The notes: generated from the sequence alone by a model not told the origin. A DNA stretch of 25,024 bases from Candidatus Aenigmatarchaeota archaeon (GCA_016177205.1 JACOVS010000047.1:1-25024), one strand, 5' to 3'. Positions 1 through 7,327 are shown, numbered from the stretch's first letter. Program-made: numbers and translations.

Positions 1-11
1 GAATATATGTA

Positions 12-31
12 GGCGTTTGCAAGCAAACGCC
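12..31. repeat. 9-bp inverted repeat upstream of L7Ae
   Basis: Arms GGCGTTTGC and GCAAACGCC are perfectly complementary and separated by AA. The repeat ends 18 bases before the L7Ae start codon. It could be the terminator of a gene to the left, or a hairpin in the L7Ae leader. The sequence does not decide between these. Confidence 0.6.
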
Positions 32-49
32 TGAATGGAGGTTGTTGAA

Positions 50-415
50 ATGGCTGTTGAGAAAAAGTTTGAGGTTTCGAGGGACCTTGTTAACAAGGTC
101 TATGAAGCGATTGAAATAGCGAAGAATTCCGGAAAGATCCGCAAAGGCACGAACGAGGCCACGAAATCCATTGAACGCGGCGAGGCGAAACTTGTTGTTA
201 TTGCCGAAGACGTTGACCCTGCGGAAATAGTGATGCACATCCCTGTTATTTGCGGGGAGAAGAAAGTTCCTTTTGTTTATGTTCCGAACAAGGTTGAACT
301 GGGCAAGGCGTCCGGCGTTGACGTCGGTACGGCCGCGGTTGCGATAGCGGAAGAGGGCGATGCCGCGACTGCTGTAAAGGATATTATAAGCAAGCTTTCA
401 AGCATCAAAAAGTAA
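50..415 (+). CDS. rpl7ae: Ribosomal protein L7Ae
   Basis: A 121-residue protein of the L7Ae/L30e/S12e kink-turn-binding family. In archaea L7Ae sits in the 50S subunit and in box C/D, box H/ACA and RNase P RNPs. The central KIRKGTNEATKSIERGEAKL and the following LVVIAEDVDPAEIVMHIPVI are the family's RNA-binding signature, and the length is typical. The ATG at 50 is chosen because GGAGG at 37-41 lies 8 bases before it; the in-frame ATG at 35 has no such site and would add five residues that overlap this site. S28e follows after 11 bases, the conserved archaeal L7Ae-S28e-L24e order. Confidence 0.97.
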   Translation: MAVEKKFEVSRDLVNKVYEAIEIAKNSGKIRKGTNEATKSIERGEAKLVVIAEDVDPAEIVMHIPVICGEKKVPFVYVPNKVELGKASGVDVGTAAVAIAEEGDAATAVKDIISKLSSIKK

Positions 416-426
416 GGATGATATAT

Positions 427-639
427 ATGGCGAACGAACCGACCGCTGCCGAAGTTGTACAACTACTCGGAAGAACAGGCGTGCGCGGCGTCACGCAAGT
501 GCGCTGCAAGCTGATTGAGGGCAAGGACACCGGCAAGGTGTTAGTCCGCAACGTTACGGGGCCTGTGAGACTCGGCGACATAATCATGCTCAGGGAAACG
601 GAAATGGAGTTTGCCGGCGAAATGCGGGGAAGGCGTTAA
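427..639 (+). CDS. rps28e: Ribosomal protein S28e
   Basis: A 70-residue small-subunit protein with an OB-like fold, specific to archaea and eukaryotes. The diagnostic sequence is GRTGVRGVTQVRCKLIEG near the N-terminus and the C-terminal MLRETEMEFAGEMRGRR, close to the invariant RE.E.EAR.LR tail of the family. The ATG at 427 is preferred: GGATGAT at 416-422 precedes it by four bases and gives the usual family length. An ATG at 418 would add three residues. It is co-transcribed with L7Ae and L24e. Confidence 0.97.
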   Translation: MANEPTAAEVVQLLGRTGVRGVTQVRCKLIEGKDTGKVLVRNVTGPVRLGDIIMLRETEMEFAGEMRGRR

Positions 640-640
640 A

Positions 641-814
641 ATGAAATGCTCATTCTGCGGCAACGACGTATCACACGGCACCGGAAAGGCTGTTGTGCGA
701 AAGGACGGCTCCATGCTGTTTTTTTGCTGCACCAAGTGCGAACGCAACCACAGGATAAGGGAACCGGTTAAGGTGAAGTGGACCGAAGCGCACAGAAAGG
801 CGGGAAACAAATAA
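641..814 (+). CDS. rpl24e: Ribosomal protein L24e
   Basis: A 57-residue zinc-binding 50S protein. C3-x2-C6 and C29-x(3)-C33 form the treble-clef/TRASH-type zinc site, and the length matches archaeal L24e. The ATG at 641 starts one base after the S28e stop and yields the standard MKCSFCG N-terminus; a longer frame from 611 would overlap S28e. In many archaea ndk and infB follow here; in this window a Bud32 kinase follows instead. Confidence 0.96.
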   Translation: MKCSFCGNDVSHGTGKAVVRKDGSMLFFCCTKCERNHRIREPVKVKWTEAHRKAGNK

Positions 815-815
815 A

Positions 816-1448
816 GTGTCTTACATGCTTCTTAAAAAAGGCGCGGAAGCTGTTGTAAAATCCGTTTATTTTGACGGCAGGCCGGCTGTCCTGAAAGAAA
901 GGACCAGGAAAAATTACAGGATAACCGAGCTGGATGAAAAGCTGCGGTCGCAGCGAACCCGCACGGAAGCGAAAATAACCGGCGAGGCGGGGCGCGTTGG
1001 AATAAGGACCGCGCAGATCTATTTCACGGATGAAAATAACTTCAGCATATACTTCCAGCCTGTTGAAGGCGCTTTGTTGAAGGACGCGTTTGTCAATTCT
1101 GACACCGGCCGCATTGCCAAGCTCTCATTGAAATGGGGCGAGGCTGTTGCGAAGTTGCATTCCGCCGGCATAATACACGGCGACCTGACTACGTCGAACG
1201 CGCTGGTTTTGGGAGAAGAGATTTACGTCCTGGATTTCGGGCTGGCCTTTTTTTCAAAAAGGGAAGAGGATATGGCCGAAGACATAAACCTCCTGCGCAG
1301 GGCTGTCGAGGCCGTTCACAACGAAGACGCCAAAGCCATTTGGGGCGGTTTTGCCAAAGGTTATACCGAAAACGCCAAAAGCGGCGTGATAGCCAAAGCG
1401 GCTGAGGTGGCGTCAAGAGGGCGTTATTCCAAAAGGAACAAGGCTTAA
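816..1448 (+). CDS. bud32: KEOPS complex kinase Bud32
   Basis: A 210-residue atypical protein kinase/ATPase of the KEOPS complex, which with Kae1, Cgi121 and Pcc1 makes the t6A modification of tRNAs reading ANN codons. Visible motifs are the N-terminal KKGAEA loop, the likely ATP-anchoring lysine in AVLKER (K27), the catalytic loop HGDLTTSN (D123, N128), the metal-binding DFG (D140) and the C-terminal RGRY typical of Bud32. It is free-standing, not fused to Kae1 as in some methanogens. The frame opens with GTG at 816, one base after the L24e stop; ATG at 825 would give MLLKKGAEA and is an equally credible start. Confidence 0.94.
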   Translation: MSYMLLKKGAEAVVKSVYFDGRPAVLKERTRKNYRITELDEKLRSQRTRTEAKITGEAGRVGIRTAQIYFTDENNFSIYFQPVEGALLKDAFVNSDTGRIAKLSLKWGEAVAKLHSAGIIHGDLTTSNALVLGEEIYVLDFGLAFFSKREEDMAEDINLLRRAVEAVHNEDAKAIWGGFAKGYTENAKSGVIAKAAEVASRGRYSKRNKA

Positions 1449-1485
1449 TCAAAAGAAATTAAGAAGAATGCTTAATCAAATAAGC
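1442..1485. terminator. Possible terminator or hairpin after bud32
   Basis: GGCTTA (1442-1447) and TAAGCC (1480-1485) are complementary. CTTAATCAAA occurs twice between 1444 and 1481. This may be the 3' end signal of the L7Ae-bud32 operon, or it may belong to the promoter of the next gene. No clean T-run is present. Confidence 0.3.
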
Positions 1486-1500
1486 CTTTAAAAATCGCGG

Positions 1501-1752
1501 ATGCGTGATAATTTCGTGAAAAACCTGAGAAAGCTGATTAAAGGCGAGAAAACCGAGTTTTCGGAGCTTTTGGAAGAAATCCTGATAGGCGCGCTGGTTT
1601 TGGGCGCGTTGCTCCTAACAACGGGGATAGTGCTTTCCGCGATAGCGCCGGCCGGTTTGTCGGCGTTGCTGGCGATGTCCGGGGCTTTATTAAGCTTCCT
1701 CTCATTAATTTCTATGGTCATTCTTTGGTTTGGCAAAGAGGGCTTCCGGTAA
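1501..1752 (+). CDS. Small two-TM membrane protein, unknown function
   Basis: An 83-residue protein. The N-terminal ~28 residues are charged (RKLIKGEKTEFSELLEEI). Two hydrophobic helices follow at about 29-50 and 53-76, then a short basic tail, so it is probably an inner-membrane protein. I recognise no family. TATA-like AAATAAGC at 1478-1485 would place a leaderless start near the ATG at 1501. A second A/T-rich element (TTTAAAAA near 1486-1493) would instead favour the in-frame GTG at 1516. It lies between the bud32 and S5 units and seems to be its own transcription unit. Confidence 0.6.
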   Translation: MRDNFVKNLRKLIKGEKTEFSELLEEILIGALVLGALLLTTGIVLSAIAPAGLSALLAMSGALLSFLSLISMVILWFGKEGFR

Positions 1753-1772
1753 GCAGTAAGCCATTAAGAAAA

Positions 1773-1798
1773 CTTTAAGTTAATTGAACGTTATTAAA
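1773..1798 (+). promoter_or_regulatory. Promoter region of the S5-L30-L15-SecY operon
   Basis: Two TATA-like boxes, CTTTAAGT (1773-1780) and TTATTAAA (1791-1798), predict transcript starts near 1803 and 1821. Both are upstream of the chosen S5 start at 1855. The second would make the ATG at 1813 unusable. Confidence 0.5.
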
Positions 1799-1800
1799 CA

Positions 1801-1832
1801 GAAGCATGTCTTATGCAGGATAGACATGCTTC
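1801..1832. repeat. 11-bp inverted repeat in the S5 leader
   Basis: GAAGCATGTCT (1801-1811) and AGACATGCTTC (1822-1832) are perfect complements with a 10-base centre. The repeat starts three bases after a TATA-like box. It is either an operator at the transcript start or, if transcription begins at the upstream box, a strong hairpin in the S5 leader. Confidence 0.7.
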
Positions 1833-1854
1833 AATCGGGAAACAGGTAGATCGT

Positions 1855-2742
1855 ATGGAGGACAAAAGCAAGGAAATTCCGGAAAAGGAGGCGGTTGTAG
1901 AAGGCGCAGCGCCAGCCGAAACCGCAGAAACTGTTGAGGCTGTAGCGGAACCGGTAACTGAGCCGGTCATACCCGCAGCAATCGCAAAAGAGGAGATCGT
2001 TCCCGAAGACGTCAAGACGTTAAACCCCTCATTGGACAAGTGGAAACCGAGAACCAAGCTGGGCAAGGAGGTGATGGACGGGAAGAGAACCGACATAAGA
2101 AGCGTCCTGGAAGACGGGATAAAGATCAAAGAGTTCCAGATCGTCGACAAGCTAATGCCGGATCTTGGGCACGAGATAATATTCATAGGCGGTTCGCCCG
2201 GAAAAGGAGGAGGCAGCCAGCGCACAATAACGAAGAAAACCGCAAGGATGCACAAATCGGGAAGGCGTTTCAGAATATCATCGCTTGTTGTTGTCGGCAA
2301 TGGCGACGGGATAATCGGTGTCGGACAGGGAACGGGCAAAGAGCACCGCAACGCCATTGAAAAGGCTGTCGAACACGCGAAACTTGACCTGATTTTCATA
2401 AGAAGGGGCTGCGGTTCGTGGCAATGCGCGTGCGGACAACCACATTCGCTGCCTTTGAAAGGCGTCGGACGCGCGGGTTCCGTCACTGTTGAGCTAAAAC
2501 CCGCGCCGAGAGGAACGGGCCTTGCGGTGAGCGACGATTTAAAAAAGATATTGAAAGCTGCGGGCGTAAAGGACGCCTGGTGCAGGACAAGCGGGAACAC
2601 ATCGGCGAGAACAAATTTGATAAAGGCGGGGTTCAATGCGCTGAAAAGCATGAACAACATGAAACGACCAAACTTTTCAGAAAAGCTTGATCAAAAGAGA
2701 ATGGAAAAGCTTGATCAAAAAAGCCCGGCCAAAGAAGAGTGA
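1855..2742 (+). CDS. rps5: Ribosomal protein S5 (uS5) with N-terminal extension
   Basis: A 295-residue 30S protein involved in decoding accuracy. Residues ~1-50 are a low-complexity acidic Ala/Glu/Val/Pro extension. The archaeal S5 core follows (WKPRTKLGKEV, the dsRNA-binding segment SGRRFRISSLVVVGNGDG, the RRGCGSWQCACGQPHS segment, then the C-terminal domain with PAPRGTGLAV). The last ~25 residues are another extension containing a duplicated EKLDQK. Typical archaeal S5 is clearly shorter. The ATG at 1855 is preferred over 1813 because GGTAGATC precedes it at 1845-1852 and 1813 lies inside the inverted-repeat loop. The stop overlaps the start region of L30. Confidence 0.96.
   Translation: MEDKSKEIPEKEAVVEGAAPAETAETVEAVAEPVTEPVIPAAIAKEEIVPEDVKTLNPSLDKWKPRTKLGKEVMDGKRTDIRSVLEDGIKIKEFQIVDKLMPDLGHEIIFIGGSPGKGGGSQRTITKKTARMHKSGRRFRISSLVVVGNGDGIIGVGQGTGKEHRNAIEKAVEHAKLDLIFIRRGCGSWQCACGQPHSLPLKGVGRAGSVTVELKPAPRGTGLAVSDDLKKILKAAGVKDAWCRTSGNTSARTNLIKAGFNALKSMNNMKRPNFSEKLDQKRMEKLDQKSPAKEE
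2680..2720 (+). repeat. Direct repeat at the S5 3' end
   Basis: A 17-base unit (GAAAAGCTTGATCAAAA) occurs at 2680-2696 and again at 2704-2720, a 24-base period. In the S5 frame it encodes a duplicated EKLDQK, so it looks like a recent in-frame duplication in the disordered tail. Confidence 0.8.
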
Positions 2743-2744
2743 TT

Positions 2745-3086
2745 ATGATGTACGTTGCGGTAAGATTGCGCGGGCACGTGGGCGTGAACAGTGATATAGA
2801 AAAAACCATGGCCCTTCTCGGGTTAAAAACGCCGAACACGTGCGTGGTTATACCGGAAAACGCGGTAAGCAGGGGAATGCTGGACAAGGTTAAGGATTAT
2901 GTCGCGTGGGGAGAAGCCGACGACAAGACTGTTGCGTTTTTTAACATCAAGGACCAGAACGCGAAAACAATAATAAGGTTCGGCCCGCCCTCGAAAGGTT
3001 TCCGCAGCCTGAAGCTCCATTATCCCAAGGGGGATTTAGGCTACCACGGAAAGGCGATAAGCGAATTTTTAAAGATTTACAGGTGA
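2745..3086 (+). CDS. rpl30: Ribosomal protein L30 (uL30), short form
   Basis: A 50S protein. The N-terminal ferredoxin-like L30 domain is clear (VAVRLRGHVGVNSDIEKTMALL), followed by the archaeal GMLDKVKDYVAWGE. The C-terminal archaeal block is also present (FGPPSKGF, GDLGYHGKAI). At 113 residues it is well below the ~150 of most archaeal L30 proteins; the middle segment between those blocks is what is reduced. The start is ATG 2745 or 2748, just after the S5 stop; the GTGAT that spans that stop may serve as ribosome binding site. Operon position between S5 and L15 is the standard one. Confidence 0.95.
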   Translation: MMYVAVRLRGHVGVNSDIEKTMALLGLKTPNTCVVIPENAVSRGMLDKVKDYVAWGEADDKTVAFFNIKDQNAKTIIRFGPPSKGFRSLKLHYPKGDLGYHGKAISEFLKIYR

Positions 3087-3091
3087 GTTTC

Positions 3092-3481
3092 ATGGCAAGA
3101 AAGGAAAAGAAGACAAAATTCATGCGCGGCTTGCACACGCACGGCCACGGTAACAAGAAAAAGTGGAGGGGCGGCGGATCAATAGGAGGGCACGGCGAGG
3201 CCGGAAAATACCACCACAAGAAAACGTGGGCGATGAGATGGGGCAAGGTGAACATTAAGAAAGGCTTCACGTCGATCGGCAGGAAGGAAAAGAAGGTAAT
3301 TAACGTCGGCGATATAGAAGACATCGCAAAAAACGATTCGATAAATCTTGTAGAACTGGGTTATGATAAAGTCCTCGGTTCCGGCGCAATAACAAAGGCT
3401 ATCAAGGTGGAGGCTGTTGAATTTTCTAAGACTGCCAAGGAAAAAATAGAAAAAGCCGGCGGCCAGGCGATTCAAAGATGA
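3092..3481 (+). CDS. rpl15: Ribosomal protein L15 (uL15)
   Basis: A 129-residue 50S protein. The basic glycine-rich N-terminus (RGLHTHGHGNKKKWRGGGS) threads into 23S rRNA, and the C-terminal part (LGSGAITKAIKVEAVEFS) matches the globular L15 domain. The ATG at 3092 is chosen because AGGTGAG at 3081-3087 sits four bases before it, over the L30 stop codon. The gene ends in an ATGA overlap with secY, consistent with translational coupling. The length is slightly short for archaeal L15. Confidence 0.96.
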   Translation: MARKEKKTKFMRGLHTHGHGNKKKWRGGGSIGGHGEAGKYHHKKTWAMRWGKVNIKKGFTSIGRKEKKVINVGDIEDIAKNDSINLVELGYDKVLGSGAITKAIKVEAVEFSKTAKEKIEKAGGQAIQR

Positions 3482-5034
3482 TACTTGAACCCCTGTTCAG
3501 CTTTTTACCTTCTGTGCGCAAGCCGGCGGAAAAACAGACGCTCAAAAAGAAGTTAACGTGGACAGGCATAATGCTTCTGCTGTATTTTGCAATGTCCCAT
3601 GTCACGGTTTACGGCGTTTCGGAGACCGCATTGCAAAGATTCGCGTTCCTTGAACTGATTCTCGGATCAAGATTTGGCTCTTTGATGACGCTCGGTATCG
3701 GCCCTATTGTTACTGCGTCAATAATTTTGCAGCTGATGGTAGGATCGAAGATAATAAACTGGGACTTGTCCAAAAGGGAGCAAAAATTAAAATTCGAGAG
3801 CACGCAAAAGCTGCTGGCGATCGTTATTACCGTAGTGGAAGCGTTTGCGTACGTTTCGTTCGGCGCAGTCCCGGCCAGGGAAGGAGCTTCGATGTTCCTT
3901 ATGATGTTCCTTATATTACAGCTTTCACTGGGCGGCTGGCTGGTAATACTGATGGATGAAATCGTCACTAAGTGGGGCTTCGGCTCAGGCATAAGCCTGT
4001 TCATCGCTGCGGGCGTTTCAAGCCAGATATTAATAAATATGATAAACCCGCTCGCACCCTGCATTGACGATCCTTTGAAATTGTGCATACCAGATGAGAC
4101 AAGCAAGCCGGCAGGACTTTTGCCGAACGCGCTGCTAAGCCTGTTATCCGGCAATTCAGCGGACGCATTTTCAAACCTTATCCCGATATTCGCCACGTTA
4201 ATCGTGTTCCTTATCGTGATATACGCGCAGGCCATTCGTGTCGAAATACCGCTGGCCTTCGGTTATTTCCGCGGTTTCGGCAGAAGCTGGCCATTGAAAT
4301 TCATTTACACAAGCAACATACCCGTGATCTTAACAGCGGCCTTGATAGCGAACATACAGGTCATGGGGTCATTGCTCGCTTCGAAAGGATTCCCCATACT
4401 CGGCACATTCGACGCAAACAATTCGCCGACCGGCGGGCTGGCGTTCCTGCTTTCCGTACCGAGAGAGCTGCCGATCCAGACAATCATGCTTACGGTCGGC
4501 GTTTTCATGGTGCTCGGCGCGCTGCTCTCAGTTTACTATGTGAGAAAATACCTTTTGGAGATTGCACTCCTTTCAGGGCTGCTCGGCGTTGTAGTCTGGT
4601 ATTTCGGGTTCCAGGCGTTGGGCTTTTCGGCCGCGACCGCGCTGACAGGCCAAAGCCTTTTCAGGCTGTTCACGTACACGATGTTCCTTACGGGCGGTTC
4701 CGTCCTTTTCTCAGTATTCTGGGTAAGCACGGCCGGCATGAGCGCTGAAAACGTGGCGAAGCAGATACAGTCCATAGGCATGCAGATACCCGGGTTTAGA
4801 AGGGATCCGCGGATAATAGAATCGGTTTTGGACAAGTACATACCTAACCTTGCCGTACTTGGAGGCGTGTTCATAGGCATTTTAGCGTCGTTTGCCGACG
4901 CCGTCAACGCCCTTGGAACAGGCACGGGCATACTGCTTACGGTAATGATAATTTACAGCATGTACGAGCAACTGGGCGCGCAGCAGATGGAGGACATGCA
5001 CCCTGCCATAAGGAAGATGTTCGGGAAGGAATAA
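3478..5034 (+). CDS. secY: Protein translocase subunit SecY
   Basis: The channel subunit of the Sec61/SecYE-beta translocon, 518 residues, about ten membrane helices. The N-terminal LEPLFSFLPSVRKP and the helix 2 region are archaeal in type, and the later GFRRDPR segment fits the cytosolic loop that contacts ribosomes. It is longer than the usual ~440-470 residues. Part of the excess is an extracytoplasmic loop around residues 183-225 with two cysteines (CIDD, LCIPD), which may form a disulfide. The start overlaps the L15 stop by four bases (ATGA). It is the last gene of the ribosomal protein unit. Confidence 0.97.
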   Translation: MILEPLFSFLPSVRKPAEKQTLKKKLTWTGIMLLLYFAMSHVTVYGVSETALQRFAFLELILGSRFGSLMTLGIGPIVTASIILQLMVGSKIINWDLSKREQKLKFESTQKLLAIVITVVEAFAYVSFGAVPAREGASMFLMMFLILQLSLGGWLVILMDEIVTKWGFGSGISLFIAAGVSSQILINMINPLAPCIDDPLKLCIPDETSKPAGLLPNALLSLLSGNSADAFSNLIPIFATLIVFLIVIYAQAIRVEIPLAFGYFRGFGRSWPLKFIYTSNIPVILTAALIANIQVMGSLLASKGFPILGTFDANNSPTGGLAFLLSVPRELPIQTIMLTVGVFMVLGALLSVYYVRKYLLEIALLSGLLGVVVWYFGFQALGFSAATALTGQSLFRLFTYTMFLTGGSVLFSVFWVSTAGMSAENVAKQIQSIGMQIPGFRRDPRIIESVLDKYIPNLAVLGGVFIGILASFADAVNALGTGTGILLTVMIIYSMYEQLGAQQMEDMHPAIRKMFGKE

Positions 5035-5036
5035 CA

Positions 5037-5044
5037 TTTTAAAC
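5037..5044 (+). promoter_or_regulatory. TATA box, methyltransferase gene
   Basis: TTTTAAAC is centred about 25 bases before the ATG at 5065, which predicts a leaderless transcript. Confidence 0.5.
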
Positions 5045-5064
5045 AAAGTTTTACATCTCTGATT

Positions 5065-5577
5065 ATGGATCAAAAAATATACTGGAATAACAAACACAGT
5101 GCAATCAGCAAAACACAAAAACCGAATCCGTTCGCAAAAAGAATGCTCATTTCCATCGGGGCAAACAATTTTAAGAAAATCTTAGACCTAGGCTGCGGAG
5201 ACGGGAGAGATGCGATATTTTTTGCCAAAAACGGCCTGCGTGTTGTCGCCGTGGACTTTTCTAATACCGTGATAAAAAAATTAGAAAAGCGCGCCGCCGG
5301 GAAAAATATCAAAAATATGGTTTTCAATCAAATTTACAGAATTCTGAGGAAAGGCGGCATGTTATTCATGAAGGTCAAGTCAACGGAAGATGCGCTTTAT
5401 GGAAAAGGCAAAGCCATCGAAAAAGACATGTTCATTTATGAACATCTGAGACATTTTTTCAGCAAGAATTACACAGAGAACAAACTAAAGCGGTTTGAAA
5501 CCGTTAAAATCAGGAAGACGTCCGGCACTTATCACACATACAAATCTTCATTTATAGAGGCAATCGCCTGTAAATGA
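5065..5577 (+). CDS. Class I SAM-dependent methyltransferase, internally shortened
   Basis: A 170-residue protein. Motif I (ILDLGCGDGRDAIFFAKNG, about residues 39-57) and the acidic end of strand 2 (VVAVDFS) are intact. The sequence then goes from the helix after strand 2 (KKLEKRAAGKNIKN) directly to MVFNQIYRILRKGGMLFM, the motif that follows strand 4. The segment with strands 3 and 4 and the acidic motif II/III residues, about 45-50 residues, is missing while the frame stays open. The family is usually over 200 residues. It may be a decaying gene or a minimal variant; the substrate is unknown. Confidence 0.6.
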   Translation: MDQKIYWNNKHSAISKTQKPNPFAKRMLISIGANNFKKILDLGCGDGRDAIFFAKNGLRVVAVDFSNTVIKKLEKRAAGKNIKNMVFNQIYRILRKGGMLFMKVKSTEDALYGKGKAIEKDMFIYEHLRHFFSKNYTENKLKRFETVKIRKTSGTYHTYKSSFIEAIACK

Positions 5578-5595
5578 CCATAGAACGGCTTAAAG

Positions 5596-5607
5596 CTTAT
5601 ATAAAAT
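5596..5607 (+). promoter_or_regulatory. TATA box, adkA operon
   Basis: CTTATATAAAAT predicts a transcript start near 5627, five bases before the preferred adkA ATG at 5632 and after the alternative ATG at 5611. Confidence 0.65.
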
Positions 5608-5631
5608 ATCATGGAATTAATTAGTGATAAC

Positions 5632-6216
5632 ATGCCTTTGGTAGTCCTGGTAGGAGCGCCCGGCGTCGGGAAATCAACGGTGCAGAACGTTTCGTTGGAG
5701 CAACTTCAAACAGTCAAACCTATCAAAGTTGCGGTATTCGGCGATTACATGTTCGAGATGGCGCGCAAAGCGAAGCTCGTTGAAAACAGGGACGAGATGC
5801 GGTCTAAGATCCCACGGGACAAATACAGGGAGCTTCAGATGAAGGCGGCTGAACAGATAGCTAGGGACGCAAAGGACCGCAGCGTAATAGTCAACACGCA
5901 CCTTTCCATGGTCACGTCGTTCGGTCTGATACCGGGAATGCCCCTGGAGATATTGAAAATGCTTGCCCCGAAGATTATAGTGGTCATCGAGGCCGACCCT
6001 TCCGAAATTGCGATTCGCCAGAAAGAAGACAAGGCGCGCGAAAGATCCGATTTCGGCGACGCGGAAAAATTGAGGGAGTTCCAGAACTACTCGCGCTCCT
6101 GCGCGGCCGCTTATTCGGTGATACAAAACGTCCCGGTAAAGATCATAATAAACAGGCAGGGCAGGATACGCGACGCCGCCGCCGAGTTGACAGAGGTCCT
6201 GAAGAATGTTTTTTGA
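5632..6216 (+). CDS. adkA: Archaeal adenylate kinase
   Basis: Converts AMP and ATP to two ADP. The 194-residue length and the motifs match the archaeal AdkA family, not bacterial Adk: P-loop GAPGVGKS at residues 8-15, VFGDYMFEMARK, the IVNTHLSM strand, and the ADPSEIAIRQKEDKARERSD lid region. The start at 5632 follows from the TATA box position, with AGTGAT just before it; the ATG at 5611 would add seven residues to the normal N-terminus. Its 3' end overlaps the DUF106 gene by 11 bases. secY-adkA-DUF106 is a conserved archaeal order, here split by the methyltransferase. Confidence 0.94.
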   Translation: MPLVVLVGAPGVGKSTVQNVSLEQLQTVKPIKVAVFGDYMFEMARKAKLVENRDEMRSKIPRDKYRELQMKAAEQIARDAKDRSVIVNTHLSMVTSFGLIPGMPLEILKMLAPKIIVVIEADPSEIAIRQKEDKARERSDFGDAEKLREFQNYSRSCAAAYSVIQNVPVKIIINRQGRIRDAAAELTEVLKNVF

Positions 6217-6673
6217 AAGCCAGTTAAATGCGGTTTTCGCGCCTTTCATATCGGGCGGCATGTTTTTAGCGCTTACAACCATCTCTATTCTGCTGTCCTC
6301 GGTCACGACCCTTTTTTACAAGGTTCTTGTAAACCAGGCTGAGATGAAGGAGGTGCGCAAAAGCATGGAGTCATACCGTGAAGCCGCCAATGCGGCGCAG
6401 AAGGAAAAAAATATCACAAAGATGAATGAGAACGTGAGCAGGATGATGGAGCTGAACAAGAAATATTTCTCGCTGTCGACAAAACCCCTGCTGTTTTCGC
6501 TGGTTGTTTTTGCGTTGGTGTTCCCATGGATGACCGGCGAGTTTGCCGGCGTTACGGTTAAACTTCCTTTTTCGGTGCCTTTCGTAGGAGCCAGCGTCGG
6601 CTGGTTCGGCTGGTATTTTTTGCTGGCCGTTCCGTCGAGCGTGATAATGAGAAAACTTCTTGACGTTCAATAA
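6206..6673 (+). CDS. DUF106 / Oxa1-superfamily membrane insertase-like protein
   Basis: A 155-residue archaeal relative of YidC/Oxa1/EMC3/TMCO1, proposed to help insert membrane proteins. The layout fits the family: an N-terminal membrane helix (~18-42), a cytosolic coiled coil of charged helices (~46-92, including KSMESYREAANAAQKE and MMELNKKYFS), then two more membrane helices with the short FPWMTGEF connection. GAGGTCC at 6193-6199 is six bases before the ATG, which lies inside adkA, so the two are translationally linked. Its place near secY supports a role in secretion. Confidence 0.9.
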   Translation: MFFESQLNAVFAPFISGGMFLALTTISILLSSVTTLFYKVLVNQAEMKEVRKSMESYREAANAAQKEKNITKMNENVSRMMELNKKYFSLSTKPLLFSLVVFALVFPWMTGEFAGVTVKLPFSVPFVGASVGWFGWYFLLAVPSSVIMRKLLDVQ

Positions 6674-6678
6674 AACCG

Positions 6679-6688
6679 CTTATAAAAA
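6679..6688 (+). promoter_or_regulatory. TATA box, HAD-truB operon
   Basis: CTTATAAAAA is centred 27 bases before the GTG at 6711, which predicts a leaderless transcript. Confidence 0.65.
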
Positions 6689-6710
6689 GGCTTTTCATTA
6701 AAGTATTTCT

Positions 6711-7319
6711 GTGATAAAGGCCGTAATATTTGACCTGGGCGGGGTTTATTTCAGCGACGGCACATCGCTAGCGGTAGAAAAGATCAGCGAGGGGTACAAA
6801 ATCCCGAAAGAAGTTGTCAGAAAAACACTAGCAACAAAATCCAAAATAGGCACTCTATACAGAAGAGGGGAAATCGCACCGGAAGAATTCTGGGCGGAGG
6901 CCATGAAGGAATGGGAACTAAAGGAGGATTACAAAAAACTTTCTGAAATATGGGTAAAATCGTACCAGTTAATGCGCACCGTGAAACTGGTCGAAAGACT
7001 GAAGAAGGCCGGCGTTAAATTGTTCTTTTTATCGGACAGTGTCAAGGAAAGGGCGGAATATTTGCAGGAAAAATACAATTTTCTGGAAAATTTCATCGGC
7101 GGCGTGTTTTCCCACATAGTTCATAAAACCAAGTCGGACGGCGAGGACTCCTTTCGAATCGCACTGGATAAGACGGGAGAAAGGGCTGAAGATGTCGTGT
7201 ACATAGACGACAAGGAAGAGTATGTAGAGACGGCCAGGAGAATAGGCATGAACGGGATACATTTCAAAAGCCCTGAACAACTGGAGACCGGTCTGAAATC
7301 ATTGGGCGTTAAATTTTAG
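6711..7319 (+). CDS. HAD-superfamily hydrolase
   Basis: A 202-residue phosphatase-like protein of HAD subfamily IA. Motif I is FDLGGV with nucleophile D8; the second acidic residue of the usual DxD is Gly, as in YihX-type members. Motif II is FFLSDS, motif III the lysine of IALDKTG, motif IV VVYIDDKEEY. The cap is helical (about residues 15-85). The GTG start is supported by a TATA box 27 bases upstream, giving a leaderless message. It shares a transcript with truB eight bases downstream. Substrate unknown. Confidence 0.85.
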   Translation: MIKAVIFDLGGVYFSDGTSLAVEKISEGYKIPKEVVRKTLATKSKIGTLYRRGEIAPEEFWAEAMKEWELKEDYKKLSEIWVKSYQLMRTVKLVERLKKAGVKLFFLSDSVKERAEYLQEKYNFLENFIGGVFSHIVHKTKSDGEDSFRIALDKTGERAEDVVYIDDKEEYVETARRIGMNGIHFKSPEQLETGLKSLGVKF

Positions 7320-7327
7320 GCGATAAG

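Noticed and set aside
1441..1485. CRISPR-like or tandem repeat (CTTAATCAAA twice)
   Set aside because: Only two imperfect copies 26 bases apart and no spacer pattern; more likely part of terminator/promoter sequence.
1794..2660. 288-codon open frame on the - strand
   Set aside because: Mirror frame of rps5; composition is Ser/Pro-rich and no domain is seen.
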